Below are positions 1 through 6,191 of a stretch of 40,100 nt of DNA, piece by piece. The notes beneath the pieces were generated by a model. It was not told where the DNA came from. It saw only the letters and a list, made by a program, of their open reading frames with translations, and ran no database searches. Made by a program: the position numbers and the translations under genes. Every line of letters starts with the position of its first letter. Positions within the stretch are counted from its first letter, which is position 1. Origin of the DNA: a virus; IMG/VR virus record IMGVR_UViG_3300031673_000182, positions 1 through 40,100 of that record. One strand, written 5' to 3'.

Positions 1-259
1 ATGGTTGGTTAGATTTACATTCATCACAGATTTGAGGTATTGGAAATGCTTCTTTACTCCAGAATGGAGTATGGCAATAAGTACAATTCAGATGATACTC
101 ATGTTCCTTCTCATCAGGCAGAGTGGAGAGGTAGTCGTCAACAATTTTACTTTCTGAATCTACATCGAATTTCCAATATGCCATTCTGGTAATTCCACTT
201 GTTATTTCAGACCCTTTTCTGGCTATTTGTACTAACTTTATCAGTTCTTTTCTTTTCAT
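1..259 (-). CDS. Zinc-ribbon-like hypothetical protein, 3' end cut by window edge
   Basis: An open frame starts with ATG at 259 and runs off the left edge without a stop, giving 86 visible residues. The N-terminus is basic (MKRKELIKL). Near residues 64-83 there are two CxxC pairs (CTYC and CDEC) about 17 residues apart, which suggests a zinc ribbon or zinc finger. The start overlaps the stop of the preceding gene in an ATGA junction, typical of translational coupling in a phage operon. It lies just downstream of the replication initiator and its partner, so a DNA- or RNA-binding role is conceivable, but I do not recognise the family. Confidence 0.65.
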   Translation of the reverse strand, partial: MKRKELIKLVQIARKGSEITSGITRMAYWKFDVDSESKIVDDYLSTLPDEKEHEYHLNCTYCHTPFWSKEAFPIPQICDECKSNQP

Positions 260-636
260 ATCAATTCGTATTTACCTGATTCAAATATCCTGTCAGCTAT
301 ATCGATATTGCATGCCTTGCTTTCACGGGCCCGGCTGTATACAACTTCCCGGAATACTTCCGAATATTCAGCTTTAACACCGTGTTTTGCCTCAAGGATA
401 CACAACACTTCAGTAGTGTCAATTTCGTTGCGCAGATCCATCAAATGAGCATACAGCCCGTTTTTGTTGCAGTATTCCATCCAGTCAACACAGAGATACT
501 TTTTAAGGTACGCAGTTTTATTATCCCACTTGAGCTTGTTGTCGTTAAACTCAAACTCATTCATAAATCGGTTGTATAGCCGAGCTTTGAAGTTGCTTGC
601 TCTGGATTGTTTGTTTATGTTAAATAATCTTCTCAT
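256..636 (-). CDS. Hypothetical protein, 126 aa
   Basis: The protein is small, charged and probably soluble and mostly helical. I see no membrane segment and no motif that names a family. Its start at 636 is preceded by the leader AAAACAGAGAAACC, a member of the CAGAGA-type leaders found before many small genes of this phage, which supports this ATG. About 90 bases separate it from the upstream gene, the largest gap in this part of the operon. Its stop overlaps the start of the next gene by ATGA. Function unknown; position suggests an early gene linked to replication. Confidence 0.7.
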   Translation of the reverse strand: MRRLFNINKQSRASNFKARLYNRFMNEFEFNDNKLKWDNKTAYLKKYLCVDWMEYCNKNGLYAHLMDLRNEIDTTEVLCILEAKHGVKAEYSEVFREVVYSRARESKACNIDIADRIFESGKYELI

Positions 637-728
637 GGTTTCTCTGTTTTATGCAAGTTAGTCAATAGTTTTCAATTGTAACGAATTATTCATGTGTTTA
701 AAAACACCATTTCACCGATAGTTCTTTG

Positions 729-1184
729 TTATTTCCTTTCTACCAACAAATGTTTTATTAAGTGATGCTCAGTAGCTTTAACCCAAAAATGCCGATCACC
801 CCAAAATATTAACTCAAAGTCATCCCATACACCACCCTTGTCCATATAGTCGCAAACTTCTTTATAAGTATAAAATTTAACCCTTTTATCAAAACTTATA
901 ATATCAGCTATCGAAGGTACCGGATATTTGAAAGTGTCTATCAGATCATCAACAGCCGCCCGGAGCCTGTCATCAGTAAATCCGTTCGCCTTTACTCTCT
1001 CCATCAAAATATCGTACATCGAAGCAGGAGAATTAGGAAATGCCGCTTTGAGCCGCTTTACCTGGTCAATTATACATTGAGTAGTTAAATTTCCTTCATA
1101 TACAGAAACACTATTCTGCGAAATGTTTGGCAACAATTGCCGCAAGCTCGGCGTCAGTTGCTCCTTTTTGTCTTTTATTTCCAT
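729..1184 (-). CDS. Hypothetical protein next to replication initiator, possible helicase-loader-like
   Basis: The 151-residue product has an extended polar N-terminus, then a predicted helical domain from about residue 35 onward (LTTQCIIDQVKRLKAAF, DRLRAAVDDLIDTF) and a segment PVPSIADIISFDKRVKFYTY. Proteins of this appearance often follow the initiator gene in Bacteroidales phages. The gene overlaps the 3' end of the initiator gene by 74 bases, which implies close co-expression. Phage initiators are commonly followed by a helicase loader, and this is the basis of the guess; there is no Walker A motif, so it is not a DnaC-type ATPase. Function is inference from position only. Confidence 0.65.
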   Translation of the reverse strand: MEIKDKKEQLTPSLRQLLPNISQNSVSVYEGNLTTQCIIDQVKRLKAAFPNSPASMYDILMERVKANGFTDDRLRAAVDDLIDTFKYPVPSIADIISFDKRVKFYTYKEVCDYMDKGGVWDDFELIFWGDRHFWVKATEHHLIKHLLVERK

Positions 1185-1845
1185 GTCTTAATATTGTGTT
1201 TATCTCGTTAAACTTATTTAAAATTATAGGAAGGCTCATATTAGTATATATCCAGTTGTCATCTATACCGACACATCCATCAAAATATCTGCGCAAGTCT
1301 GCAAGTGTCTCATCCGAACTTTTGCCCGAAATACGCTTTTTATATATGCCTAATAATTTACCGGCTGCCGAACGCTCCTTCCCTTTGTTTGTAATTTCAT
1401 ATTCTACTCCCCTATTTTGTTTATACGCTTCCTTAAATTCGTGCAAAATCTTCGCAATAAAATCTTCTTTAATTATACTTATATCTTTATTTATATTTAT
1501 ATTTTCATCTTCATTTTCCATACGTTTATCATATGTTTTACATATGTTATCCTCTTTTTTAGTCCTGTTTTTCCTTCTGCTTTCGGTATAAAGTACTCTT
1601 TTTTCGCGCTCAATTTGCATCCTTTTTTGGTAATAATTGCCATTTTCATCAACTAATAATTTTTCTTTTATTGCGTCCGGTATAGTATCTGTTTTGCAAA
1701 TTCTCAACAACTTTTTCCCGCTTAAAGCTCCTTTGTCGGCCTGGTGGCAAAGTATGCGTATATATTGTCCTACTTCCTCATCGGTCATGAATTCTGTGCC
1801 GACTAAAAAGTCCTGGAAGTAGAAGAGAACGGCAGGATCTTTCAT
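1111..1845 (-). CDS. Replisome organiser / replication initiation protein (DUF1376-like N-terminus)
   Basis: The first 80 residues (MKDPAVLFYFQDFLVG, TDEEVGQYIRILCHQADKG, then KRMQIEREKR) have the arrangement of phage replisome-organiser N-terminal winged-helix domains. A lysine-, asparagine- and glutamate-rich linker follows at about residues 85-125. A C-terminal helical domain of the DnaD or organiser type comes next. The linker-coding DNA carries three 8-bp iteron-like repeats at an 11-bp period beside an AT-rich tract, a layout known from phages whose origin lies inside the initiator gene. It would bind the origin and recruit the replicative helicase. The family call rests on pattern recognition only. 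Confidence 0.65.
   Translation of the reverse strand: MKDPAVLFYFQDFLVGTEFMTDEEVGQYIRILCHQADKGALSGKKLLRICKTDTIPDAIKEKLLVDENGNYYQKRMQIEREKRVLYTESRRKNRTKKEDNICKTYDKRMENEDENININKDISIIKEDFIAKILHEFKEAYKQNRGVEYEITNKGKERSAAGKLLGIYKKRISGKSSDETLADLRRYFDGCVGIDDNWIYTNMSLPIILNKFNEINTILRHGNKRQKGATDAELAAIVAKHFAE
1519..1548. repeat. Three iteron-like 8-bp repeats, candidate replication origin
   Basis: On the plus strand CATACGTT (1519-1526), CATATGTT (1530-1537) and CATATGTT (1541-1548) recur with exact 11-bp spacing, about one helical turn, so a protein would meet them on the same face. A strongly AT-rich tract of about 60 bases lies next to them (1455-1518). Both sit in the linker part of the replication initiator gene. 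Iterons plus an unwinding-prone tract inside an initiator gene is the classic phage origin design; calling it the origin is inference. Confidence 0.5.
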
Positions 1846-2427
1846 CTAATGCAATTTATGTGGATTAAGTTCGTGGGTTTGAATATATAAATTACCTGTT
1901 TTAAAAGCAGGATAATCACATTTAACTTGTATTTTCTGATCCATGACAACAAGAATATCTGTACCTTGAATATCTATTTTAACATTATCAGTTTGTTTAG
2001 TTTCAAGCCAAAATGGGAATCTTCCTATTTTTATTAATTCTATTACGCATCTAATAGCCCATTTTCCTTTTTCTGTTGTAGTCCATTTTTCATTAAAATT
2101 CCATTCATTCCATGTCATAAAATTAAGTTCTCTTATATCTTTTATCATTTTGGGTTTTACTAATTTGCCTTTTGCAGTTGGCTCATCATAATTTGGCTGA
2201 TATGCTATTGCTTCAGGAAGTTCATTTCCTTTCAAAAGCAATAAATTAATTAATTCTTTCGTTTTAAATACAAATACTTTCTGATATGTAACATGTGCCC
2301 TAATATCGCTTTTTTCTTCAAATATTCCATATTTAATTAAGTTGTAACTAATTTCTAAAGTATTATCTTTAAAGTCTAAAACACCTTGTGAATATATATT
2401 TCCAATTGTCATAATTTTAAATTTCAT
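1846..2427 (-). CDS. PD-(D/E)XK nuclease-like protein, possible restriction-type partner of the methyltransferase
   Basis: From the ATG at 2427 (MKFKIMTIGNIYS) the product is about 193 residues; ATG at 2412 is an alternative. The upstream part of the open frame overlaps the methyltransferase and is discarded. The C-terminal third reads like a PD-(D/E)XK core: a helix with a conserved glutamate (TEKGKWAIRCVIELIKIG), then DIQGTDILVV, then IQVKCDYPA giving the D and QxK signature. This pattern occurs in Hjc-like resolvases, very short patch repair and restriction nucleases. It sits immediately downstream of an MT-A70 methyltransferase with an 11-base overlap, which suggests a restriction-modification-like or repair function. 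The nuclease call is from motif reading alone. Confidence 0.55.
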   Translation of the reverse strand: MKFKIMTIGNIYSQGVLDFKDNTLEISYNLIKYGIFEEKSDIRAHVTYQKVFVFKTKELINLLLLKGNELPEAIAYQPNYDEPTAKGKLVKPKMIKDIRELNFMTWNEWNFNEKWTTTEKGKWAIRCVIELIKIGRFPFWLETKQTDNVKIDIQGTDILVVMDQKIQVKCDYPAFKTGNLYIQTHELNPHKLH

Positions 2428-3433
2428 CACCAAATGAATCCCATCCTTCATGTTCTTCTCTTGGAAATAATTCTTTTTTTCTTCCCTTTGAATACATTTC
2501 CTCAATTATTTCCCTGAATTTTTCAGGTTTTTCACTATGTTCATCTGATCTTTTTATACTTTGTACACTATCTATCAACTTTTTAGATTGTGGCAAATAC
2601 GATCCTTTTGTACATATCAAAAGAAGTTCATGCCTTACAGAATTATAATGACCATAATTATGATCCTGTTTATCCCATATAAAGGATGTTTTATATTCAA
2701 ATCCCCACGCTGTTATAACATCAAAAGATTCTTCGAGTAATGGAGAAGTGACCCATATAAACAAAACCGCATTATCGGCAGCAATTGCTTTAATAGGCAA
2801 GGCACAAAGTTCAGATATTGACATTGTTCTATAATGATGCGTTGCTGCTCCATATTCTTTTATAAGTTCATCATTATATTTCCAGGGAGGATCAGCATAA
2901 AAGACATCAAACATTTCAGGAGAATTATGTAATGCGAATTCTCTTTCTTTATCCTGTTTATATATATCAACTTGTTCTTTTAATTCTCTTACAGACCATT
3001 CTTTTGTTTCCGCTTTATTCAAAAATTCCTGCATTTTATCCATATCAGGTTCTTTGCTCCATTGCATCCTGCCCTGTTTGAGTTTTTTGTCTTTTACTAT
3101 TTCTATTTCTTTTATTGAAGTGACTTGCTTATGATGATTATAACTGAGATTTACGTTACGTAACGTAAATTCAAATTTTTCAGAAATATTTTTAAAATCT
3201 TCAAGTGTTCTATTATCATATCCAATTATTAATGCAGCTTCTTTATAAAGACCATCTCCATAATGAGTTTTCCCATCTATAAGCCAATCTCCGATTGCCC
3301 ACTGTTTTGCCTCATCAACACATTTAAGAATTATACCATAGTTATTCCATTCTTCTTTTGTTGATTGTCTTAAAATTTCTGTACCCTTATAAGTTGTGCG
3401 ATAAGCACCTGTTTGTAATTGGAGTTCATTCAT
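2417..3433 (-). CDS. MT-A70 family adenine-N6 DNA methyltransferase with N-terminal HTH-like region
   Basis: The catalytic motif DPPW is at residues 181-184, preceded by FDVFYA, and later segments (LFIWVTSPL, FIWDKQDHNYGHY, HELLLICTKG, SEKPEKFREIIEEMYS, ELFPREEHEGWDSFGDE) match the MT-A70 fold, which transfers a methyl group from S-adenosylmethionine to adenine N6. The N-terminal 150 residues resemble the ParB/KorB-like region seen in other phage MT-A70 proteins (AIGDWLIDGKTHYGD, NLSYNHHKQVTS, EWSVRELKEQV), probably DNA binding. The gene has its own Bacteroidota-type promoter and a structured leader upstream. It may protect phage DNA from host restriction. A 22-bp perfect palindrome lies inside its coding sequence. 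Confidence 0.88.
   Translation of the reverse strand: MNELQLQTGAYRTTYKGTEILRQSTKEEWNNYGIILKCVDEAKQWAIGDWLIDGKTHYGDGLYKEAALIIGYDNRTLEDFKNISEKFEFTLRNVNLSYNHHKQVTSIKEIEIVKDKKLKQGRMQWSKEPDMDKMQEFLNKAETKEWSVRELKEQVDIYKQDKEREFALHNSPEMFDVFYADPPWKYNDELIKEYGAATHHYRTMSISELCALPIKAIAADNAVLFIWVTSPLLEESFDVITAWGFEYKTSFIWDKQDHNYGHYNSVRHELLLICTKGSYLPQSKKLIDSVQSIKRSDEHSEKPEKFREIIEEMYSKGRKKELFPREEHEGWDSFGDEI
3149..3170. repeat. 22-bp perfect palindrome inside the methyltransferase gene
   Basis: The sequence from 3149 to 3170 equals its own reverse complement with no loop; the half site is ATTTACGTTAC. It encodes residues 89-95 (FTLRNVN) of the methyltransferase. A perfect 22-bp palindrome is rarely expected by chance in 40 kb, so it may bind a dimeric protein or be a methylation or nicking target. 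Confidence 0.6.
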
Positions 3434-3549
3434 ACGCTAAATATAAAAGCCCCCAGACAAAAAAACCAGGAGGTAAGCGTAACCGAACCTATCCTGGTAA
3501 ATTTTGCCCGGAGGCAGTATTTTAAGTTAATATTAAGACAATTTTTCAT
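3430..3549 (-). CDS. 39-codon leader ORF upstream of the methyltransferase
   Basis: ATG at 3549 opens a 39-residue frame whose TGA overlaps the ATG of the methyltransferase gene (ATGA junction), so the two could be translationally coupled. The product starts MKNCLNINLKYCLRAKF and ends with a hydrophobic stretch (SWFFCLGAFIFSV) that could enter a membrane. The frame passes straight through a terminator-like hairpin and its T-run, which encodes the two phenylalanines. It could be a true small protein or a leader peptide whose translation controls the hairpin. No family recognised; the overlap is the main support. Confidence 0.35.
   Translation of the reverse strand: MKNCLNINLKYCLRAKFTRIGSVTLTSWFFCLGAFIFSV
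3459..3498 (-). terminator. Intrinsic terminator / attenuator in the methyltransferase leader
   Basis: Read on the minus strand, ACCAGGA (3498-3492) pairs perfectly with TCCTGGT (3471-3465), enclosing 20 bases, and is followed by a run of seven T. It lies between a promoter (3570-3601) and the methyltransferase start (3433), so it would end transcripts before the gene unless overridden. A 9-nt loop segment (minus strand GTTACGCTT, 3483-3475) is complementary to AAGCGTAAC at 3558-3550 in the same leader, offering an alternative or pseudoknot pairing. A further short hairpin TGCC-TCCG-GGCA lies between them. Confidence 0.6.
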
Positions 3550-3569
3550 GTTACGCTTTTTTCTAAGCA

Positions 3570-3601
3570 CAAATATAAGCATATTATTTCAATCCACCAA
3601 A
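3570..3601 (-). promoter_or_regulatory. Bacteroidota-type promoter for the methyltransferase unit
   Basis: On the minus strand TTTG (3601-3598), a 20-base spacer and TATATTTG (3577-3570) match the consensus TTTG / TAnnTTTG used by the Bacteroidota primary sigma factor. It lies at the 3' end of the NUMOD-like gene and would start RNA near 3563, about 130 bases before the methyltransferase ATG. Confidence 0.7.
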
Positions 3602-4011
3602 TGTTTATATTTCTCAATTGCAACAGAGAAAAACCATTGATAACCGCCAGCCCGTTTGCGTACATATTGATACTTACCAAATGTTTGAAGTTTTTCATTA
3701 CATACACAGTTGATATTTCTTGCACTTATACGCACCCCTTTAGCTCTTAATATTTTTTCAGCATCCACAGCACTTTTGAAAGCCGTCAGCTTACCGTCTT
3801 TAATACCTACTATCTCTTTTTTGTTTGATCCTGCAAGGTCTTGATTACCTGTTTTTCGACCTATCTCTAAGCATTTCAGCACCTTTTTAATCTTGCGGCC
3901 ATCCATCCATTCTCTCATTGGAATATTACGGTTAAAAGGTACATGTCCTTTCTGGAAACATCCGTTTTTCCTTACAGGAGGATCGGCAATATGCAATTCA
4001 TAATTTTCCAT
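3589..4011 (-). CDS. NUMOD-like DNA-binding protein (homing endonuclease-associated modules)
   Basis: The 140-residue product has CFQKGHVPFNRN near residues 18-29, resembling the KGH-P-N motif of NUMOD3-like modules, and from about residue 65 a segment KEIVGIKDGKLTAFKSAVDAEKI followed by ISARNINCVCNEK and a GGYQWFF ending, which resembles a NUMOD1 DNA-binding module. Such modules normally accompany HNH or GIY-YIG homing endonucleases, but no catalytic motif is present here. It may be a stand-alone DNA-binding protein or a remnant of a homing endonuclease. Its start overlaps the end of the upstream gene by one base, and its end holds the promoter of the methyltransferase. Confidence 0.6.
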   Translation of the reverse strand: MENYELHIADPPVRKNGCFQKGHVPFNRNIPMREWMDGRKIKKVLKCLEIGRKTGNQDLAGSNKKEIVGIKDGKLTAFKSAVDAEKILRAKGVRISARNINCVCNEKLQTFGKYQYVRKRAGGYQWFFSVAIEKYKHLVD

Positions 4012-4391
4012 TATTTCAATAAATCAATTAATTCATAAACTTTATGATCCTCTAAAATTTCATCCATTGCGAATGGAAAACATAATTGATTATCCGGTAT
4101 CGGGTCAGGCTTCTTTGGAGGAGTCCAGAATCGATCATCATCATCATTGTCGTTACTCCAATTATAAAACACATATTTTGTACAGCAAGGTTTGTCAAGC
4201 CCATCGTAAGTCCATTCACTTGGATATTCGGGATCATTAAGATCATAAATCATTGTATTGGAAAGTATTTCACACTTCAAGTCATCATCGTTATTAGTAT
4301 GCACAAATTTTTCATGGATACACTGATCACAGAATGACTCTATAAATGACATTCCTTCAGTTCCATTACTTGGTCTATATTTCTTGTCCAT
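4011..4391 (-). CDS. Cys-containing hypothetical phage protein
   Basis: ATG at 4391 (MDKKYRPSNGTEG) is preferred to an upstream TTG. The 126-residue product carries CDQC near residue 21, a further single Cys, and CC near residue 70 in the context YDGLDKPCC, which together could bind a metal. The middle is acidic (SNDNDDDD) and the end is helical. The opening YRPSNGTEG and the spacing of cysteines recall a widespread uncharacterised phage family. It sits between the DnaA-like and NUMOD-like genes in the early operon. Function unknown. Confidence 0.7.
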   Translation of the reverse strand: MDKKYRPSNGTEGMSFIESFCDQCIHEKFVHTNNDDDLKCEILSNTMIYDLNDPEYPSEWTYDGLDKPCCTKYVFYNWSNDNDDDDRFWTPPKKPDPIPDNQLCFPFAMDEILEDHKVYELIDLLK

Positions 4392-4406
4392 AATAAATAG
4401 CAACTT

Positions 4407-4850
4407 TCAAAGTTTAATTGACAATTTCTCCGAAAGGTTATAAACATCCTGCCGGATATTTTTGTTAGTATCTATAAGGTTGTTAATTGTCTTAATTCCA
4501 TGTATAGAATTTGCATGGTTAAAAGCAAACGGTTTGCTCAATGCCTTCCATGTAATGGTCGTTTTAAAATACTTCTTTGCAAAAAACATGCACATTTGCC
4601 GTGCCTGGACTATCTCTCTTTTGCGTATTTTAGCTTTAATTTGATCAGGTTTCAAATTGTAATATAAACACACTATGTTAATAATTTCCTCATATTTATC
4701 AACATCTAAATCCTCTTTTGGTATCATATCATTTCCTCCTGCAATATAAGCTCTGTAAGCGGTTATTAATGCATTAACATCGTGTCGTATTTCATCGGGC
4801 AGCGTCTGGCAATATTGTATTGCCATATCTTCACGAGTTTGTTTTTTCAT
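4407..4850 (-). CDS. Stand-alone DnaA domain IV-like DNA-binding protein
   Basis: Residues from about 55 to the end match the C-terminal, DnaA-box-binding domain of DnaA: IVCLYYNLKPDQIKAKIRKREIVQARQ (read in parts), then MCMFFAKKYF, then FNHANSIHGIKTINN in place of the usual RDHSTVLHA signature. There is no AAA+ ATPase domain; the protein is only 147 residues with a helical N-terminal extension. The family in phages is taken to bind DNA at or near origins or to compete with host DnaA; the substituted signature suggests changed sequence specificity. Its ATG overlaps the stop of the upstream gene. Confidence 0.75.
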   Translation of the reverse strand: MKKQTREDMAIQYCQTLPDEIRHDVNALITAYRAYIAGGNDMIPKEDLDVDKYEEIINIVCLYYNLKPDQIKAKIRKREIVQARQMCMFFAKKYFKTTITWKALSKPFAFNHANSIHGIKTINNLIDTNKNIRQDVYNLSEKLSIKL

Positions 4851-5038
4851 TGTTTTTCAAGTTCATTGTCCATTATAAAAATATGTCCATACTTTTTATG
4901 GATATTTTCAAACATCTCTGGCACGTTGTCCAATCTCACAGCATACCGGCGGCTAAAAATGCCTGTATCACCTTCTTTGCTTATAATAGTGCCATTGCCA
5001 AATTTCGTCTTTACTATATCGCCGGGGTTGTATTTCAT
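4847..5038 (-). CDS. Small SH3-like hypothetical protein, 63 aa
   Basis: A short basic protein beginning MKYNPGDIVKTKFGNGTI, a pattern of short beta strands (GDIV, GTIISKEGDTG, RYAVRLDN) that resembles small SH3-like barrels. It overlaps the DnaA-like gene by four bases (ATGA) and may be coexpressed with it. No specific family recognised. It could be a small nucleic-acid-binding or inhibitor protein. Confidence 0.6.
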   Translation of the reverse strand: MKYNPGDIVKTKFGNGTIISKEGDTGIFSRRYAVRLDNVPEMFENIHKKYGHIFIMDNELEKQ

Positions 5039-5041
5039 CTC

Positions 5042-5254
5042 TCAGGTTTTAACAGGCAGTCCAAACAAATCCTCAATAGTGTAATATTCAGGATCAGGAT
5101 CAGGCTCATCGGAATTATCCGGGCGATCAATCAATTTAACAATCGTGTCCGGCGGATAGGTAGTATGCAAATACGCCTTTACTGCCTTCTCCTGTTTAGG
5201 GTCATCTTTTAGCCAGACCCGTGAATCGTTGTTGTTTATGATTAGTATTATCAT
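5042..5254 (-). CDS. Hypothetical protein, 70 aa
   Basis: The product begins with a beta-strand-like MIILIINNNDSRVWL and continues with a helix, then an acidic proline-rich stretch (PDNSDEPDPDPEYY). No motif is recognised. It overlaps the stop of the YopX-like gene and precedes the SH3-like gene by three bases, so it is a real operon member by spacing. Confidence 0.6.
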   Translation of the reverse strand: MIILIINNNDSRVWLKDDPKQEKAVKAYLHTTYPPDTIVKLIDRPDNSDEPDPDPEYYTIEDLFGLPVKT

Positions 5255-5619
5255 AATAGTTCGGGATTTTCGTAGATGTTGCCGATGACTTCAACTGATT
5301 TGTCAAATAGAGGTTCGTTATATCCGTCACAGAATATAAACATAGCCCTTTCATTATGATATTCAACAATCCCTCTATTATCCCTGGGATTTGTATATAA
5401 AGGGTATAAAGTTTTCACTATATCCCCTTCATATATCTCGACTCCGTTTTTGTCGAATAGTCCGGTGAATTGTTGATCTTCTTTATGAGAGCATAAATTA
5501 TTGTATGGTGGTGACAAAAATGTTGTATCTCCTAATCCGACACCCCAAATACCAAAATGACTGAATACATTAGGGTAATCAATTTTAAAAAATGGTCTGC
5601 GAAATTTTATTGTTTTCAT
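5251..5619 (-). CDS. yopX: YopX family phage protein
   Basis: The sequence QFTGLFDKNGVEIYEGDIVKT at about residues 50-70 (read in parts) and the closing VIGNIYENPELL are hallmark segments of the YopX family, common in phages of Firmicutes and Bacteroidota; function is unknown, with a beta-barrel-like fold. The length of 122 residues is usual. The N-terminus MKTIKF and its DNA are shared exactly over 18 bases with the start of the small gene at 10622-10831, part of a repeated leader/start cassette. Preceded by AACAGAGTTATG. Confidence 0.85.
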   Translation of the reverse strand: MKTIKFRRPFFKIDYPNVFSHFGIWGVGLGDTTFLSPPYNNLCSHKEDQQFTGLFDKNGVEIYEGDIVKTLYPLYTNPRDNRGIVEYHNERAMFIFCDGYNEPLFDKSVEVIGNIYENPELL

Positions 5620-5626
5620 AACTCTG

Positions 5627-5920
5627 TTACTTTATATAATTATTTTGTATTGCCATATGTTTTTCCATCCAAAGCAAGCGGTAACGGCGAACCCAGGGAG
5701 CCCAGAAATAATCATTATCAAAGAGATTTTTAGGCTTATTTTTATACAGGTACTCTTCTGCAATATCACTCTCTTCTATGGTTATTTTACCATACCACCA
5801 CAGAGTCCATAGAACATTACATAACCCAGAATGGTTTAATGTTTCTGCAGGATAATCAGGATTAATATCTTTAACGTACTCCCGGTACATCAAAGTTAGT
5901 ATTTCATGGATTGTTCTCAT
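5627..5920 (-). CDS. Hypothetical protein, 97 aa
   Basis: A tryptophan- and tyrosine-rich small soluble protein; the first half contains HEILTLMYREYVKD and HSGLCNVLWTLWW, the second half FWAPWVRRYRLLWMEKH. Preceded by AACAGAGTTATGA, the same leader as the next gene downstream, which supports the start. Lies between HNH and YopX genes. No family recognised. Confidence 0.65.
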   Translation of the reverse strand: MRTIHEILTLMYREYVKDINPDYPAETLNHSGLCNVLWTLWWYGKITIEESDIAEEYLYKNKPKNLFDNDYFWAPWVRRYRLLWMEKHMAIQNNYIK

Positions 5921-5927
5921 AACTCTG

Positions 5928-6191
5928 TTATTTTATAAATTGTTTGCGTGATCCTGCTAAAAAATATCTGTGTATTAATAGTAAATCCGACTCCTTTAAT
6001 GTCTCATTATGTGCTAAATCATGGCACTTGCGGCATAATCCGATCAGGTTCTCAATTTCATCCGTGCCTCCCCTTGACTTGTATTTGATATGGTGAAGAT
6101 CAACTGCCGGACAGCTACAAGCCTCACACAAAATTACATCCTGTTCTCCATATTTGAAATGCTTCAGGTATATTTTAGTGTGCGGCTTCAT
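5928..6191 (-). CDS. HNH endonuclease-like protein
   Basis: An 87-residue HNH protein: Cys22 and Cys25 (CEAC), the catalytic DLHH at 31-34, SRGGTDEIENLIGLC with Asn48, then Cys53, Cys56-His57 and His61. This is the complete betabetaalpha-metal core with a structural zinc site. It lies in the early gene cluster between DUF1367 and small genes, unlike HNH proteins that sit beside the terminase and help packaging, so a role in recombination or DNA degradation fits better. The small size leaves almost no room for another domain. The ATG overlaps the end of the DUF1367 gene. Confidence 0.85.
   Translation of the reverse strand: MKPHTKIYLKHFKYGEQDVILCEACSCPAVDLHHIKYKSRGGTDEIENLIGLCRKCHDLAHNETLKESDLLLIHRYFLAGSRKQFIK

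Noticed and set aside
685-700. Short inverted repeat GTGTTT/AAACAC after the gene at 729-1184
   Set aside because: Six-bp AT-rich stem with a two-base loop and no T-run; too weak to call a terminator.
1127-1591. 154-codon plus-strand ORF opposite the replication initiator
   Set aside because: Antisense shadow of a real gene; hydrophobic composition arises from the complementary lysine-rich linker.
2428-2505. N-terminal extension of the nuclease candidate
   Set aside because: It overlaps the conserved C-terminus of the methyltransferase, is basic and low in complexity, and better starts exist at 2427 and 2412.
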